DNA of 64,000 nt from Bradyrhizobium embrapense. Lineage in GTDB: Bacteria > Pseudomonadota > Alphaproteobacteria > Rhizobiales > Xanthobacteraceae. The stretch is from positions 434,001-498,000 of the forward strand of contig NZ_LFIP02000001.1 in the NCBI RefSeq assembly GCF_001189235.2, given 5' to 3'. Below, in pieces: positions 35,538 to 46,112 of this stretch; within the stretch, counting starts at the first letter, position 1, and each line of letters opens with the position of its first letter. The notes beneath the pieces are model-generated. The model ran no database searches. It saw nothing but the letters and a program-made list of their open reading frames with translations, and was not told the DNA's origin. Made by a program: the position numbers and the translations under genes.

Positions 35538-36686
35538 ATGGATCTGATTAGCACGACCTCCGACCTCGCCGCCGCCTGCGACCGGCTCGCCAAACACAAG
35601 GTCATCACCGTCGACACCGAGTTCCTGCGGGAGACGACCTACTATCCGCTGCTCTGCGTCGTGCAGATGGCGAGCGCGGATGAAGCCGTCGTGGTCGACG
35701 CGCTGGCGCCCGGCATCGACCTCAGGCCGTTCTTCGATCTGATGTCGAACGAGGCCGTGCTGAAGGTTTTCCACGCCGCGCGGCAGGACATCGAAATCGT
35801 TTGGCACCTCTCCGGCACGATCCCGCATCCGATCTTCGACACCCAGGTTGCGGCCATGGTGCTCGGCTATGGCGACAGCATCGCCTATGACCAGCTGGTC
35901 GATCGCGTCACCGGCCACCGCCCCGACAAGACCCACCGCTTCACCGACTGGTCGCGCCGGCCGCTGAGCGAGGAGCAACTGCATTACGCCGTCTCCGACG
36001 TCACCCATCTGCGCGAAGTGTTCGCGGCGCTCGATGCCGATCTAAAGAAGCGTGACCGCAGCGACTGGGTCAGCGAGGAGATGGAGGTCCTGACCTCGCC
36101 GAAGACCTACGACTTCCATCCTGAGCGCGCCTGGGAGCGGCTCAAGACCCGCGTCCGCAAGCCGCGCGAGCTCGCGGTGCTGATCGAGGTTGCCGCCTGG
36201 CGCGAGCAGGAGGCCCAGAGCCGCGACGTGCCGCGCTCGCGCGTGCTCAAGGACGATGCGGTCGGCGACATCGCCACCCATGCGCCGACCTCACTGGAGA
36301 AGCTCGGCAATCTGCGTTCGCTGCCGAAGGGTTTCGAACGCTCGAAATGGGGCGCCGACATCATCGCCGCCGTGCAGCGGGGGCTCGCCCGCGACCAGGC
36401 CACGCTGCCCAAACTGGAAAAGCCGAGAAACAATTCCAATGGAGCTGCGACCGTCGAGCTGCTGAAGGTGCTGCTCCGCATGACCTCGGAGCGCCACGGC
36501 GTCGCCAGCAAGGTGATCGCCACCGTCGACGATCTCGAACAGATCGCGGCCAGCGATCAGGCCGATGTCGGCGCCCTGCATGGCTGGCGGCGCGAATTGT
36601 TCGGCGAGGCCGCGCTCAAGCTCAAGCACGGCCAGCTCGCGCTCGCGATCGACAAGGGCCGCGTGGTGCGGGTGGATCGGGGCTAG
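35538..36686 (+). CDS. rnd: Ribonuclease D
   Basis: 382 residues, normal for RNase D, a 3-5 exonuclease trimming tRNA precursors. The DEDD exonuclease domain has Asp26 and Glu28 in VDTEFLRE, the second Asp in [15 protein letters not shown], and YAVSDVTHL for the last Tyr/Asp; an HRDC-type domain follows ([19 protein letters not shown]). The start ATG at 35538 gives the family N-terminus; upstream in-frame sequence to 35394 is not conserved-looking. Confidence 0.95.
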   Translation: MDLISTTSDLAAACDRLAKHKVITVDTEFLRETTYYPLLCVVQMASADEAVVVDALAPGIDLRPFFDLMSNEAVLKVFHAARQDIEIVWHLSGTIPHPIFDTQVAAMVLGYGDSIAYDQLVDRVTGHRPDKTHRFTDWSRRPLSEEQLHYAVSDVTHLREVFAALDADLKKRDRSDWVSEEMEVLTSPKTYDFHPERAWERLKTRVRKPRELAVLIEVAAWREQEAQSRDVPRSRVLKDDAVGDIATHAPTSLEKLGNLRSLPKGFERSKWGADIIAAVQRGLARDQATLPKLEKPRNNSNGAATVELLKVLLRMTSERHGVASKVIATVDDLEQIAASDQADVGALHGWRRELFGEAALKLKHGQLALAIDKGRVVRVDRG

Positions 36687-37038
36687 CGCACGCCGCGTTG
36701 CAACGCGAAGTTCCGTCCCGCAATCGTCGGCCAATAGCCGGAACGCCGCGCCAGCAACCGCGCGGCACAGGTTGAGGTTGCATCACGCAAAACCAGCCCG
36801 CTTGCTAAGGGGCAATTTTCGTGTTGCAATCCCTTCACAATCGGATTGCGGCCGTTCGACTGTGCGTTTCACGACGTCGAAATCCAAGGCTTCAATGGCT
36901 TCGAGAGGCGAAACTTCGGACTTGAAGACTTTGGATCTGAAGACCCGGGAATTGAACAGACGGCGGAAAGCCCGCTTGTGGCGTGGCACGTGGAAAACGT
37001 GGCCGCGTCTTTTTTATGTCTAGACTGGGAGAGAGACG
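36687..37038 (+). other. Leader region of the cold-shock gene
   Basis: About 350 bp with no convincing gene before cspA. It ends GCGTCTTTTTTATGTCTAGA then GGGAGAGAGACG before the start codon. A long 5-prime leader is common in cold-shock genes, where it acts as an RNA thermosensor. The promoter position is not certain. Confidence 0.45.
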
Positions 37039-37242
37039 ATGCCGAAGGGTACCGTCAAATGGTTCAACCCGACCAAAGGCTACGGGTTCATCAAGCCGGC
37101 CGTCGGCGACAAGGATGTGTTCGTTCACATCTCGGCGGTCGAACGCGCAGGCCTCAGCACACTCAACGAGAACCAGACCGTCGAATACGAGTTGGTCGAG
37201 AACCGCGGCAAGGCGTCGGCAGAGAACCTCAAGGTTCACTGA
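37039..37242 (+). CDS. cspA: Cold-shock protein (CspA family)
   Basis: 67 residues, a single cold-shock OB-fold domain. RNP1 is KGYGFIKP and RNP2 is VFVHISAV, the single-stranded nucleic-acid-binding motifs. It begins MPKGTVKWFNPTKGYG. Such proteins melt RNA secondary structure during cold adaptation or growth transitions. GGGAGAGAGACG gives the ribosome site. Rhizobia carry several paralogues, so the exact paralogue is not assigned. Confidence 0.95.
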   Translation: MPKGTVKWFNPTKGYGFIKPAVGDKDVFVHISAVERAGLSTLNENQTVEYELVENRGKASAENLKVH

Positions 37243-37274
37243 ACGCCGCTGCTGGCGGACTTCATTCTGACGCC

Positions 37275-37300
37275 TCCCCCGGCCGCATCACCCCGGGGGA
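37275..37300. terminator. GC-rich hairpin after cspA
   Basis: TCCCCCGG and CCGGGGGA form an 8-bp stem with a 10-nt loop between the convergent cspA and purN genes. No U-run follows, so it is a terminator-like or Rho-assisted structure. Confidence 0.45.
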
Positions 37301-37332
37301 TCGCTCTCGGGGATCTCTTGCGCAACCACGGG

Positions 37333-37983
37333 CTAGGGCGCCGGCGCGATCAGCGTGCTGCCGGTTGCCGCGCTGCCCTGCGTCTTGCAGACGTCGCCCT
37401 CAAGCTTAAGCCGGCCGCTCGCCAGAAGCCGCAGCGCCTCCGGATAGATGCGATGTTCGATGGTGATCACGCGTGCGGCGAGCGTCTCGGGCGTGTCGTC
37501 GTCAGCCACCGTGACCGCGCCCTGCATCACGATCGGTCCGGCATCGGTCTCCGGGATCACGAAATGCACCGTCGCGCCGGACAGCTTGACCCCAGCACGC
37601 AGGGCCTGGCCGTGCGGATCGAGGCCGGGGAAACACGGCAGCAGCGACGGATGGATGTTGAGCATCCGCCCGTACCAGTGTCGCACGAAGTCGCCGGTGA
37701 ACAGCCGCATGAAGCCGCCGAGGCAGATCAGCTCGACCTTTCTGTCGTCGAGCGCCTTCTGCAGCACCGCCTCGAAACCGGCGCGGTCCTTGCCGAACGG
37801 CTTGCTCTCGATGACGACGGTCGGAATGCCACTCGCGGCCGCCTTCGCGAGCCCGGGAGCATCGGCGCGGTTGGAGATCACGGCGACGATCTCGGCTGGA
37901 AAATCCGCAGCCTTCGCGGCCTCGATCAGCGCGGCCATATTGGAGCCGCGGCCGGAGATCAGGATGGCTGTGCGGCGCTTCAT
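37333..37983 (-). CDS. purN: Phosphoribosylglycinamide formyltransferase
   Basis: 216 residues, PurN, which transfers formyl from 10-formyl-THF to GAR in the third step of purine synthesis. Visible are [19 protein letters not shown] (phosphate-binding start), [21 protein letters not shown] with the catalytic His, and [16 protein letters not shown] with the catalytic Asp. Its ATG overlaps the purM stop (ATGA), so the two are translationally coupled. Confidence 0.96.
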   Translation of the reverse strand: MKRRTAILISGRGSNMAALIEAAKAADFPAEIVAVISNRADAPGLAKAAASGIPTVVIESKPFGKDRAGFEAVLQKALDDRKVELICLGGFMRLFTGDFVRHWYGRMLNIHPSLLPCFPGLDPHGQALRAGVKLSGATVHFVIPETDAGPIVMQGAVTVADDDTPETLAARVITIEHRIYPEALRLLASGRLKLEGDVCKTQGSAATGSTLIAPAP

Positions 37984-39059
37984 CTGGAGAGATCGAGATG
38001 ACCGTTATAGACCACGCGATGCTCGCCGCTCGCCTCGATCACCTCGCCGAGCAGCGTCACGGTCTCGCCGCCGGCGGTGAAGGCCTCGGTCACCGCATCG
38101 ATCGCATCGGCCTTGACGATCGCGATCATGCCGATGCCGCAGTTGAAGGTGCGCAGCAGTTCGAGTTCGGCGATGCCGCCCTGCTCGGCCAGCCACTTGA
38201 ACACCGGCAGCACCGGCAGCCGCGCCAGGTCGATGCCGACGCCGAGATGCTTCGGCAGCACGCGCGGGATGTTGTCGGTGAAGCCGCCGCCGGTGATGTG
38301 GGCGAGGCCCTTCACCGCACCGGTCTCGCGGATCGCGCTCAGGCAGGACTTCACATAGAGCCTGGTCGGCGTCAGCAGCGCCGCGCCGAGCGTCATGACC
38401 GGCGCGAACGGCGCCGGCGCATCATAGGCCACGCCGGACTGCTCGACGATCTTGCGCACCAGCGAATAGCCGTTGGAGTGCACGCCGGAGGACGCCAGCC
38501 CGATCACGGCATCGCCCGCCGCGATGTCCCCCGTCGGCAGCAGGGTGCCGCGCTCGGCCGCGCCGACCGCAAAGCCGCCGAGGTCGTAATCGCCATCCTT
38601 GTAGAGGCCGGGCATCTCGGCGGTCTCGCCACCGATCAGCGCGCAGCCGGATTCGCGGCAGCCCTCGGCGATGCCGGCGACGATCTGCGCGGTGGCCTCC
38701 GGATGCAGCTTGCCACAGGCGAAATAGTCGAGGAAGAACAGCGGTTCCGCGCCCTGCACGACCAGGTCGTTGACCGACATCGCGACGAGGTCGATGCCGA
38801 TGCCGCTGTGGATGCCCGTCTCGATCGCGATCTTCAGCTTGGTGCCAACGCCATCGGTCGCGGCCACCAGAACCGGATCCTTGAAGCCCGCAGCCTTGAG
38901 GTCGAACAGCCCGCCGAATCCGCCGATCTCGGCGTCCGCGCCGGGCCGTGCGGTGGCCCGCACCATCGGCTTGATCAGATCGACCAGACGATTGCCGGCG
39001 TCGATATCGACGCCCGAATCCGCGTAAGTGAGCCCGTTTTTGCGCTCGGTCATGCCCAA
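37980..39059 (-). CDS. purM: Phosphoribosylformylglycinamidine cyclo-ligase
   Basis: 359 residues, PurM (AIR synthetase), the fifth step of purine synthesis, ATP-dependent. Typical segments are [14 protein letters not shown] near the start, [34 protein letters not shown] and [11 protein letters not shown], with late [16 protein letters not shown]. It is the promoter-proximal gene of purM-purN. The start at 39059 gives [16 protein letters not shown]. Confidence 0.96.
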   Translation of the reverse strand: MGMTERKNGLTYADSGVDIDAGNRLVDLIKPMVRATARPGADAEIGGFGGLFDLKAAGFKDPVLVAATDGVGTKLKIAIETGIHSGIGIDLVAMSVNDLVVQGAEPLFFLDYFACGKLHPEATAQIVAGIAEGCRESGCALIGGETAEMPGLYKDGDYDLGGFAVGAAERGTLLPTGDIAAGDAVIGLASSGVHSNGYSLVRKIVEQSGVAYDAPAPFAPVMTLGAALLTPTRLYVKSCLSAIRETGAVKGLAHITGGGFTDNIPRVLPKHLGVGIDLARLPVLPVFKWLAEQGGIAELELLRTFNCGIGMIAIVKADAIDAVTEAFTAGGETVTLLGEVIEASGEHRVVYNGHLDLSR

Positions 39060-39213
39060 TTCCAGATGATCAGGGGCTGGTTACGAGGAATTCCGCCCCC
39101 GCGCAATGGCTCGCGGGCGGCTAGCCGCGATACTATGTAGATAACAGCCGGCCGCCGCGCAAAAGAGCCGGATATCGAGTAAAATCAGGCTTCTAGCCGG
39201 GAAGCGATTCAAG

Positions 39214-39756
39214 TTGAGCATTCCGAACATCATCACCCTCGCCCGCATCATCCTGGTGCCGGTGATCGTCTGGGCCATTGTGTCGAGCCAGATGGAGATC
39301 GCGTTTGCGATCTTCGTGATCGCCGGCGTCTCGGACGCGGTCGACGGTTTCCTTGCCAAGCGCTTCAACATGGCAAGCGAGCTCGGCGCCCTGCTCGACC
39401 CGCTCGCCGACAAGGCGCTCTTGGTGTCGATCTATGTCGCGCTCGGAATCTGGGGCGCGGTGCCGCGCTGGATCGTGATTCTCGTGGTGTCGCGCGACAT
39501 CATGATCGTCTCCGCCGTGATTGTGTCATGGTTGTTCGACAAGCCGGTCGAGATGAAGCCGCTGATGGTGTCGAAGCTGAACACGGTGGCACAGGTGGCG
39601 TTCGCGGCCCTGGTGCTGGCCTCGCTCGGCTTCGGCTTTCAGCCGCATCCCTACGACCTGATCCTGATGGGTCTGGTCACGATCTTTACTTTGGGTTCGG
39701 TGTCGCTCTATCTCGTGGAGTGGGTGCGGCACATGAGCACGATCGAGGCTCGGTAG
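39214..39756 (+). CDS. CDP-alcohol phosphatidyltransferase family protein
   Basis: 180 residues with about four membrane helices and the CDP-alcohol phosphotransferase motif in SDAVDGFLAKRF...GALLDPLADK. The opening SIPNIITLARIILVPVIVW is typical of phosphatidylglycerophosphate synthases. The chromosome probably encodes another PgsA, so this may be PgsA or cardiolipin-synthase-like; I leave the symbol open. The start is TTG at 39214 with a weak ribosome site. It is divergent from purM. Confidence 0.9.
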   Translation: MSIPNIITLARIILVPVIVWAIVSSQMEIAFAIFVIAGVSDAVDGFLAKRFNMASELGALLDPLADKALLVSIYVALGIWGAVPRWIVILVVSRDIMIVSAVIVSWLFDKPVEMKPLMVSKLNTVAQVAFAALVLASLGFGFQPHPYDLILMGLVTIFTLGSVSLYLVEWVRHMSTIEAR

Positions 39757-39759
39757 CAC

Positions 39760-39824
39760 CTGATCCGGAAAAGTGGAAAGCGGTTTCCCGCGACAAACGC
39801 GAGGCGTTTGCGCTGGGATGATGC
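39760..39824. repeat. Dispersed repeat, TGATCCGGAAAAGTG type
   Basis: TGATCCGGAAAAGTGGAAAG, then CGGTTTCCCGCGACAAACGC and GATGATGCT. It shares its layout with the elements at 60541-60612 and 63661-63746; the first two share AGCGGTTT followed by GCGACAAAC. A fourth family of rhizobial extragenic repeats. Confidence 0.75.
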
Positions 39825-39850
39825 TAAAATAAAGTGGTTTGGAGATTTGC

Positions 39851-40528
39851 GTGGCCGGTAGCGTTCAACCTCGTCAATTGGCCTTGGCCCTGCCGCACGA
39901 GGAGAAGCTGACCCGCGACGATTTCCTCGAGGGGCCCGCCAACGAAGCCGCGCTCGCGCTGATCGACGGCTGGCCCGACTGGCCGAACCGAATTATGCTG
40001 CTGGTGGGGCCCGACGGCTCCGGCAAAAGCCACCTCGCCGCGATCTGGGCCGAGTGCGCCGGCGCGCGCGCGACCGCGGCGCATGCGCTGACCGCCGACA
40101 CGGTGCCGGCCGCGCTCGCCACCGGCGCGCTGGTGGTCGAGGATTTGAGGCCGGCGGATTTCGACGAGCGCGCGATGTTTCACCTGCTGAATCTCGCCCG
40201 CCAGGACGATGCCTTCGTTTTGATCACGGCACGCATCCCGCCGTCGGCATTCGAGATCGAGCTGCGGGATCTACGGTCGAGGCTGCGTGCGGTGCCGACG
40301 GTGGCGCTGCTGCCGCCCGACGACCAGCTGTTCCGCGGCCTGATCCTCAAGTTCTGCGCCGACCGCCAGATGAGCGTGGACGAACCGCTCGTCAGCTACC
40401 TGACCACCCGGATCGAGCGCTCCTATACCGCGGTCCGGCAGGCAGTCGAACTGCTTGACACCGAGGCGCTGCGGCTCGGCCGGCCGGTGACCCGGGCGCT
40501 GGCGGCGGAGCTGTTGCGCGATGCCTGA
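39851..40528 (+). CDS. hdaA: DnaA-related regulatory protein HdaA
   Basis: 225 residues, a short DnaA-like AAA+ protein lacking the DNA-binding domain IV. The N-terminus has a beta-clamp-binding motif QLALAL (residues 9-14), and the Walker A loop GPDGSGKSH at 53-61; LVVEDLRPADFDE is Walker B like. Hda/HdaA with the sliding clamp stimulates ATP hydrolysis on DnaA to prevent re-initiation. GTG at 39851 is chosen because it places GGAG just upstream and keeps the clamp motif near the N-terminus. Confidence 0.93.
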   Translation: MAGSVQPRQLALALPHEEKLTRDDFLEGPANEAALALIDGWPDWPNRIMLLVGPDGSGKSHLAAIWAECAGARATAAHALTADTVPAALATGALVVEDLRPADFDERAMFHLLNLARQDDAFVLITARIPPSAFEIELRDLRSRLRAVPTVALLPPDDQLFRGLILKFCADRQMSVDEPLVSYLTTRIERSYTAVRQAVELLDTEALRLGRPVTRALAAELLRDA

Positions 40529-40559
40529 GCCATGCCGCGGCTTGACGGCGCAGCCGGGC

Positions 40560-40584
40560 GGAACATCAATGTCATCGAAACGTC
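40560..40584 (+). promoter_or_regulatory. EcfG-like promoter with one mismatch
   Basis: GGAAC-N16-CGTC, one base from the EcfG consensus CGTT, ending 75 bp before the ppk start. It may place ppk-ppx under general-stress control. The mismatch makes it uncertain. Confidence 0.3.
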
Positions 40585-40659
40585 ATCGCAATATCACATG
40601 GTCGGCGCGGCACTCGGCTAGACCGCTCCGGCCCCTGCCCCGAATTGGACCAGCACTTG

Positions 40660-42864
40660 ATGGACTCGGCACAAGCACCTGAAATCAAAGAGAAAGAGGC
40701 GGAACTTCCGCCCGTCCCCGCGATCGCAACCAGCCCCGAGCGGTTCATCAACCGGGAGCTGTCCTGGCTGCATTTCAATCGCCGGGTGCTCGAGGAATCG
40801 GTCAATCCCGGCCATCCCGTGCTGGAGCGGGTGCGCTTCCTGTCGATCTCGGCGAATAACCTCGACGAGTTCTTCATGGTCCGCGTCGCCGGTATCAAGG
40901 CGCAAGTCCGCGAGGGTATTACCGAGCGCAGCCCGGACGGCCTGCTGCCAGCCGAGCAGCTCGTGATGATCAACAAGACGGTGTCGCAACTCGCCGCCGA
41001 CCAGCAGGCGATCTGGAGCGAACTGCGCGACATCCTGTCCAAGGTCGGCATCCAGTTGGTTGACGGGCGCGACGTGACCAAGTCCGAACGCACCTGGATC
41101 GAGGATCACTTCCTCCACAACATCTTCCCGCTGCTGACGCCGCTGGCGATCGATCCGGCGCATCCGTTCCCGTTCATCCCGAACCTCGGCTTCACGGTCG
41201 CGCTGCAATTGTCGCGGATCGCCGACGGCAAGGCGATGAACGCGCTGATCCGCATGCCCGGCAAGATCGACCGCTTCATCCGCATCCCCTCTACCAAGGA
41301 AGGTGCGCCGGCGCGGCTGATTACATTGGAGCAAGCCACCGGTCTGTTCATCGGCCGCCTGTTCCCCGGCTACACCGTCAAGGGCCAGGGCGCGTTCCGC
41401 ATCATCAGGGACTCCGAACTCGAGATCGAGGAAGAGGCCGAGGACCTCGTCCGCTTGTTCGAGACCGCGCTCAAGCGCCGCCGCCGCGGATCGGTGATCC
41501 GGCTCGAGATCGAGGCCACGATGCCCGAAGAGCTGCGCATCTTCGTGCAGCACGCATTGTCGGCGGCGGACGATGAAGTGATCCTGGTCGACGGCGTGCT
41601 CGCGATGAACGAGCTGTCGCAGCTGACCCGCCTCAATCGCCCCGACCTCGAATTCCCGCCCTACGTGCCCCGCCACCCCGAGCGCGTCCGTGACCATGGC
41701 GGCGACATCTTTGCCGCCATCCGCCAGAAGGATCTCGTGGTCCACCACCCCTACGAATCCTTCGACGTCGTCGTCCAGTTCCTGCAACAGGCGGCGCGCG
41801 ATCCCGACGTGGTCGCGATCAAGCAGACGCTCTATCGCACCTCGAACAACTCGCCGATCGTGCGCGCGCTGGCGGAAGCCGCCGAAGCCGGCAAGTCGGT
41901 GACCGCGCTGATCGAGCTCAAGGCGCGCTTCGACGAGGAAGCCAATATCCGCTGGGCCCGCGACCTCGAACGCGCCGGCGTGCAGGTCGTGTACGGCTTC
42001 ATCGAGCTGAAGACGCACGCCAAGCTGTCGATGGTGGTGCGCCGCGAGGGCGGCAATCTCACGACCTATGTGCATACCGGCACCGGCAACTACCATCCGG
42101 TCACCGCGCGCATCTACACCGACCTCTCCTACTTCACCTCGGATCCGATCATCGGCCGCGATGTCGCGCGGGTGTTCAACTACATCACCGGCTATGCCGA
42201 ACCGAGCGACATCGAGAAAATGGCGGTATCGCCGCTGACGCTGCGCAAGCGGATCATCGAGCACATCCATGACGAGATCGCCCACGTCAAGCATGGCCGG
42301 CCCGGCGCGGTCTGGATGAAGATGAATGCGCTGGTCGACCCCGACATCATCGATGCGCTGTACGAGGCCTCGCAGGCCGGCGTCTCGGTCGAGCTCGTGG
42401 TGCGCGGCATCTGCTGCCTGCGGCCAGGGCTGCCGGGATTGTCGGAGAACATCCGCGTCAAGTCGGTGATCGGCCGGTTCCTGGAACATGGCCGGATCTA
42501 TTGCTTCGGCATGGGCCAGGGCCTGCCGAGCACAAAAGCTGCTGTGTATATCTCGTCCGCCGACATGATGCCGCGCAACCTCGACCGCCGCGTCGAGGTG
42601 CTCTGTCCGCTGCAAAATCCGACGGTGCATCAGCAGGTTCTCGAGCAGATCATGGTCGCGAACCTGAAGGACAATGAGCAGAGCTGGCAATTGTTGCCGG
42701 ACGGATCGTCAACGCGTATGAAGGCCGCGAAAGGCGAAGAGCCCTTCAATCTGCATGACTATTTTATGACAAATCCGAGTCTGTCCGGCCGTGGTAAGTC
42801 TCTCAAGGAATCTTCACCGCGCCGTCTCACGCGTCGCAACGAGCGTCAGCAGCCATCGTCTTAA
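40660..42864 (+). CDS. ppk: Polyphosphate kinase 1
   Basis: About 734 residues, PPK1, which reversibly polymerises ATP gamma-phosphate into polyphosphate at the membrane. N domain: [19 protein letters not shown]; head domain; catalytic phospholipase-D-like C domains with [19 protein letters not shown] carrying the autophosphorylated His, and [20 protein letters not shown] further on. The ATG at 40660 is preferred; a TTG five codons upstream is also open. The ppx gene follows after 12 bp. Confidence 0.96.
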   Translation: MDSAQAPEIKEKEAELPPVPAIATSPERFINRELSWLHFNRRVLEESVNPGHPVLERVRFLSISANNLDEFFMVRVAGIKAQVREGITERSPDGLLPAEQLVMINKTVSQLAADQQAIWSELRDILSKVGIQLVDGRDVTKSERTWIEDHFLHNIFPLLTPLAIDPAHPFPFIPNLGFTVALQLSRIADGKAMNALIRMPGKIDRFIRIPSTKEGAPARLITLEQATGLFIGRLFPGYTVKGQGAFRIIRDSELEIEEEAEDLVRLFETALKRRRRGSVIRLEIEATMPEELRIFVQHALSAADDEVILVDGVLAMNELSQLTRLNRPDLEFPPYVPRHPERVRDHGGDIFAAIRQKDLVVHHPYESFDVVVQFLQQAARDPDVVAIKQTLYRTSNNSPIVRALAEAAEAGKSVTALIELKARFDEEANIRWARDLERAGVQVVYGFIELKTHAKLSMVVRREGGNLTTYVHTGTGNYHPVTARIYTDLSYFTSDPIIGRDVARVFNYITGYAEPSDIEKMAVSPLTLRKRIIEHIHDEIAHVKHGRPGAVWMKMNALVDPDIIDALYEASQAGVSVELVVRGICCLRPGLPGLSENIRVKSVIGRFLEHGRIYCFGMGQGLPSTKAAVYISSADMMPRNLDRRVEVLCPLQNPTVHQQVLEQIMVANLKDNEQSWQLLPDGSSTRMKAAKGEEPFNLHDYFMTNPSLSGRGKSLKESSPRRLTRRNERQQPSS

Positions 42865-42876
42865 GGGGGCTTTACG

Positions 42877-44379
42877 GTGAAGCGGCCGCGGAAGCGCGCT
42901 TCCAGCGTCGCTGTGATCGATATCGGCTCGAACTCGGTTCGTCTCGTGGTCTACGAGGCGATGGCGCGCAGCCTCGTCACCATCTTCAACGAGAAGGCGT
43001 TGTGCGGGCTCGGACGCGAGGTGCAGAGCACCGGCCTGCTCGCAACCGATGCCGTCAACAAGGCGCTCACCGCGCTGCGCCGCTTTCGCGCGTTGTGCCG
43101 GATCCAGCAGGTCGGCCGCGTCTACGCGATCGCGACCGCGGCCTGCCGCGACGCCAAGAACGGACCGGACTTCATCGCCAAGGCAGAGCGCATCTGCGGC
43201 GCCAAGATCGAGATTCTCACCGGACCGCGCGAAGCGAAGCTGTCTGCGCTCGGCGTCGTCTCGGGCGTGCACAATCCGAACGGCATCGTCGGCGACCTCG
43301 GCGGCGGCTCGCTCGAACTGATCGACGTCCGGGGCAACCGCGTGCGCAGCGGCGTGACGCTGCCGCTCGGCAGCCTTGCACTGCAGGACCTCTCGAACAA
43401 GTCGCTCAAGCGTGCTGAACGCATCGTCAAGAACGAATTGCTCGGCGTTGCCCAGCTCAAGACCGGTCGCGGTCGCACCTTCTACGCGGTCGGCGGCACC
43501 TGGCGTGCGCTGGCGCGCATCCACATCATCCAGAGCGGCTACCCGCTCAAGGTGATGCACGGCTATTCGATTCCGGCCGCCGACGCGCTCGACTTCGTGC
43601 AGCGGCTGCGGCGGCTCGCGGCCACCAACATGCTGGCCAATATCGAGTCGATCGCCGACGCGCGGCGGCCGCTATTGGCCTATGCCGCGCTGGTGCTCGA
43701 ATACATCATCCGCGTGGCGCAGCCGAAGAGCATCGTGTTCTCCACCTTCGGCGTGCGCGAGGGCCTGCTCTACGAGATGCTGCCGCCGGCCGAGCGCGCC
43801 AAGGATGGGCTGCACTGCGCCGCGCAGAACCTCAACGAATTGCTGTCGCGCTCCGCCCGTCACGCTCAGGAGCTGACGGCGTGGACCGACCGGCTGGTGC
43901 GCGTCGTCCGGCTGCGCGAGACCGAAGAAGACCGCAGGCTGCGTCACGTCGCCTGCCTGCTCTCCGATATCGGCTGGCGCGTCCATCCCGATCATCGCGG
44001 CGAGGAAACCCTCAGCCTGATCATGAACGGCAATTTCGGCTCGATCACCCATCAGGGCCGCGCCTTCGTCGCGCTGTCGGTGTTCTATCGCTACGCCGGC
44101 CTCAGCGAGGAGAACGAGCCGCCGCCGCAGATCCGCGCGCTGGTGACGCCGGCGATGGACGAGCGCGCGCGTGTGCTCGGCGCGGCGTTCCGCGTCGCGC
44201 ATCTGATCACGGCGGCACGCACCGGCGTGCTGCCGCTGACGCATTTCCGTACCCAGGGTCGCAAGCTGATGCTGGTGTTCGAGCATCGGATGGTGGATCT
44301 GGTCGCCGACCGCGTCGGCAGCCGCTTCAAGCAATTGGCGCGGCTGGTCGGGCGCGCCGGCTCGATCGTGCGACGCTAA
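42877..44379 (+). CDS. ppx: Exopolyphosphatase (Ppx/GppA)
   Basis: 500 residues of the actin-fold Ppx/GppA phosphatase family: VAVIDIGSNSVRLVVYE (phosphate 1 loop), IATAACRDAKNGPDFI and GIVGDLGGGSLELIDV (phosphate 2 loop). The C-terminal part carries an HD-like helical domain. It degrades polyphosphate (and possibly pppGpp). GTG start at 42877 follows AAGGGGGC. The stop lies 9 bp from that of the convergent TerC gene. Confidence 0.94.
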   Translation: MKRPRKRASSVAVIDIGSNSVRLVVYEAMARSLVTIFNEKALCGLGREVQSTGLLATDAVNKALTALRRFRALCRIQQVGRVYAIATAACRDAKNGPDFIAKAERICGAKIEILTGPREAKLSALGVVSGVHNPNGIVGDLGGGSLELIDVRGNRVRSGVTLPLGSLALQDLSNKSLKRAERIVKNELLGVAQLKTGRGRTFYAVGGTWRALARIHIIQSGYPLKVMHGYSIPAADALDFVQRLRRLAATNMLANIESIADARRPLLAYAALVLEYIIRVAQPKSIVFSTFGVREGLLYEMLPPAERAKDGLHCAAQNLNELLSRSARHAQELTAWTDRLVRVVRLRETEEDRRLRHVACLLSDIGWRVHPDHRGEETLSLIMNGNFGSITHQGRAFVALSVFYRYAGLSEENEPPPQIRALVTPAMDERARVLGAAFRVAHLITAARTGVLPLTHFRTQGRKLMLVFEHRMVDLVADRVGSRFKQLARLVGRAGSIVRR

Positions 44380-44388
44380 TAATACCCC

Positions 44389-45228
44389 TCACGCCGCCTT
44401 GGCGGCGTGCTTGGCTTTCCGCTGCGCGTGGCGGCGCCAGATCGATCCCACAACCAACACGACGATGATGCCGAGCACGGCGAGCGCGATCTCGCCGCCG
44501 TTGCCGCCATGGGCGAATTGCGGCGACATGCCGAGTGAGTTCAGCCAGGAATCCAGCCTGGCACCGAGCGGTCCGGCGAACAGCGCATCCAGCCTCGGAT
44601 GCACCGCCGGATCGGTCGCGATGACGTCGCCCGCGATCCAGCCGAGCAGCGCGGCGCCGGCCCAGACCAGGACCGGCAGCTTGGTGAGCAGCGCCATGAT
44701 CAGCGCCGCGCCGGCAACGATCAGGGGAACGCTGATCGCCAGCCCGAGCACCAGCAGCGGCACGCTGCCATTGGCGGCGGCGGCGACCGCGATCACGTTG
44801 TCGAGGCTCATCACGATGTCCGCGACCACGACGATCTGAACCGCGGCCCACAGATGCGAGGCCGCGTGCACGCTGTCCTCGTCCTCCTGCTCTGGCACCA
44901 GCAGCTTGGCGGCGATCACGATCAACGCGAGGCCACCGACCAGCTTCAGATAGGGAAGCTCCATCAGGCTGGCGACGATGCCGGTGAAGATGACGCGCAG
45001 CAGCACCGCCGCGGCGGCGCCGAGAATCATGCCCCACAGGCGCTGGCGCGGCGCGAGCCCGCGGCAGGCGAGCGCGATCACGAGCGCGTTGTCGCCCGAC
45101 AGCAGAACATTGATCCAGATGATCTTGCCGACGGCGACCCAGAAGGTCGGGGTCGCCATCTCGTTCTTGAACTCGGTGAAGAACGCGCCGATGTACGCCG
45201 GATCAAAGATCTGCCACAGCCAGTCCAC
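44389..45228 (-). CDS. TerC family membrane protein
   Basis: About 279 residues with seven or so membrane helices and the TerC hallmarks: IIWINVLLSGDNALVIALAC and VVVADIVMSLDNVIAVAAAA, each with the SxDN motif. TerC proteins are linked to metal ion efflux, often manganese, and to tellurite resistance. GTG at 45228 is the likely start, with TAGGA six bases upstream. A basic tail (RRHAQRKAKHAAKAA) ends the protein; its codons form a hairpin (CACGCCGCC/GGCGGCGTG) that may help terminate ppx. Confidence 0.9.
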   Translation of the reverse strand: MDWLWQIFDPAYIGAFFTEFKNEMATPTFWVAVGKIIWINVLLSGDNALVIALACRGLAPRQRLWGMILGAAAAVLLRVIFTGIVASLMELPYLKLVGGLALIVIAAKLLVPEQEDEDSVHAASHLWAAVQIVVVADIVMSLDNVIAVAAAANGSVPLLVLGLAISVPLIVAGAALIMALLTKLPVLVWAGAALLGWIAGDVIATDPAVHPRLDALFAGPLGARLDSWLNSLGMSPQFAHGGNGGEIALAVLGIIVVLVVGSIWRRHAQRKAKHAAKAA

Positions 45229-45339
45229 AGCGGGTCCTATTCGGCCTTGCGACCGCCCCTGGCGGCGGTGGTCCGCCGCTCCCCGGTTCATTCCTACGCG
45301 GTCTCGTCGGGAGACCGCGTCATTCCCAATTGTGCGGCG

Positions 45340-45762
45340 TCAGCCGACGATCTCGTTGCCGGCGAAGAACTGCGCGATCTCGATCAACGCGGTCTCCGGC
45401 GCATCGGAACCGTGCACCGAATTCTCGCCGATCGACTTCGCATAGAGCTTGCGGATGGTGCCTTCGGCGGCCTTCGACGGATCGGTCGCGCCCATCACAT
45501 CACGGTACTTCAGGATGGCGCCCTCGCCCTCCAGCACCTGGACCACCACGGGGCCTGAAGTCATGAAGTCGACCAGCTCGCCGAAGAACGGGCGCGCCTT
45601 GTGGACGGCATAGAAGGTCTCGGCCTGGCCGCGGGTCATGCGGATGCGCTTCTGCGCCACGATCCGCAGGCCCGCCTTCTCGATCACCGCGTTGACCGCG
45701 CCGGTCAGGTTGCGCTCGGTGGCATCGGGCTTGATGATCGAAAAGGTGCGTTCAATCGCCAT
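45340..45762 (-). CDS. ndk: Nucleoside diphosphate kinase
   Basis: 140 residues, the standard bacterial length. It equalises NTP and dNTP pools by a ping-pong reaction through a phospho-His. The active-site His117 lies in [14 protein letters not shown], and the N-terminus is [20 protein letters not shown] lies before the ATG. It is transcribed singly, 111 bp before the TerC-type gene on the same strand. Confidence 0.97.
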   Translation of the reverse strand: MAIERTFSIIKPDATERNLTGAVNAVIEKAGLRIVAQKRIRMTRGQAETFYAVHKARPFFGELVDFMTSGPVVVQVLEGEGAILKYRDVMGATDPSKAAEGTIRKLYAKSIGENSVHGSDAPETALIEIAQFFAGNEIVG

Positions 45763-46112
45763 GATTTCGTCCTTGTAAACGGTGGCTGGGAGTTGCCGGG
45801 GCTTATATCGGCGCGATGGGGTAACGGCAAGCGACCCTGTGACGCGTTAGCCTTTAGTTTTGAGGGATCTTCACGACAAAAACCGTTGTCCGGGCGGTCT
45901 CCGGGCAGAGACAGGCTCGGCCAACTTACCGCGATTTCACTTAGGTGAACCCATTCTGACAGCGCCGTGCCGCTGCCGTTCAGCTGCAGCCGCCTAGGCT
46001 CTCCACCGATCGGACGCCTTGCTGGCCCCCCATCCGCAAGCCTCACAGGACGTCTCGGGAAACGATGTCACCGCGGGCGCGACATGCGCGCCCATACCTC
46101 GAGGAGACGATC
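45763..46112. other. Intergenic region between ndk and a small exported gene
   Basis: 350 bp holding the divergent promoters of ndk and the His/Trp/Gly-rich protein gene. No coding frame stands out. I see no riboswitch or strong hairpin in it. Confidence 0.5.

Noticed and set aside
40618..42690. A 690-codon minus-strand frame opposite ppk
   Set aside because: The sense strand encodes an unmistakable PPK1. The antisense frame has no recognisable motif and the composition expected of a reverse-frame shadow.
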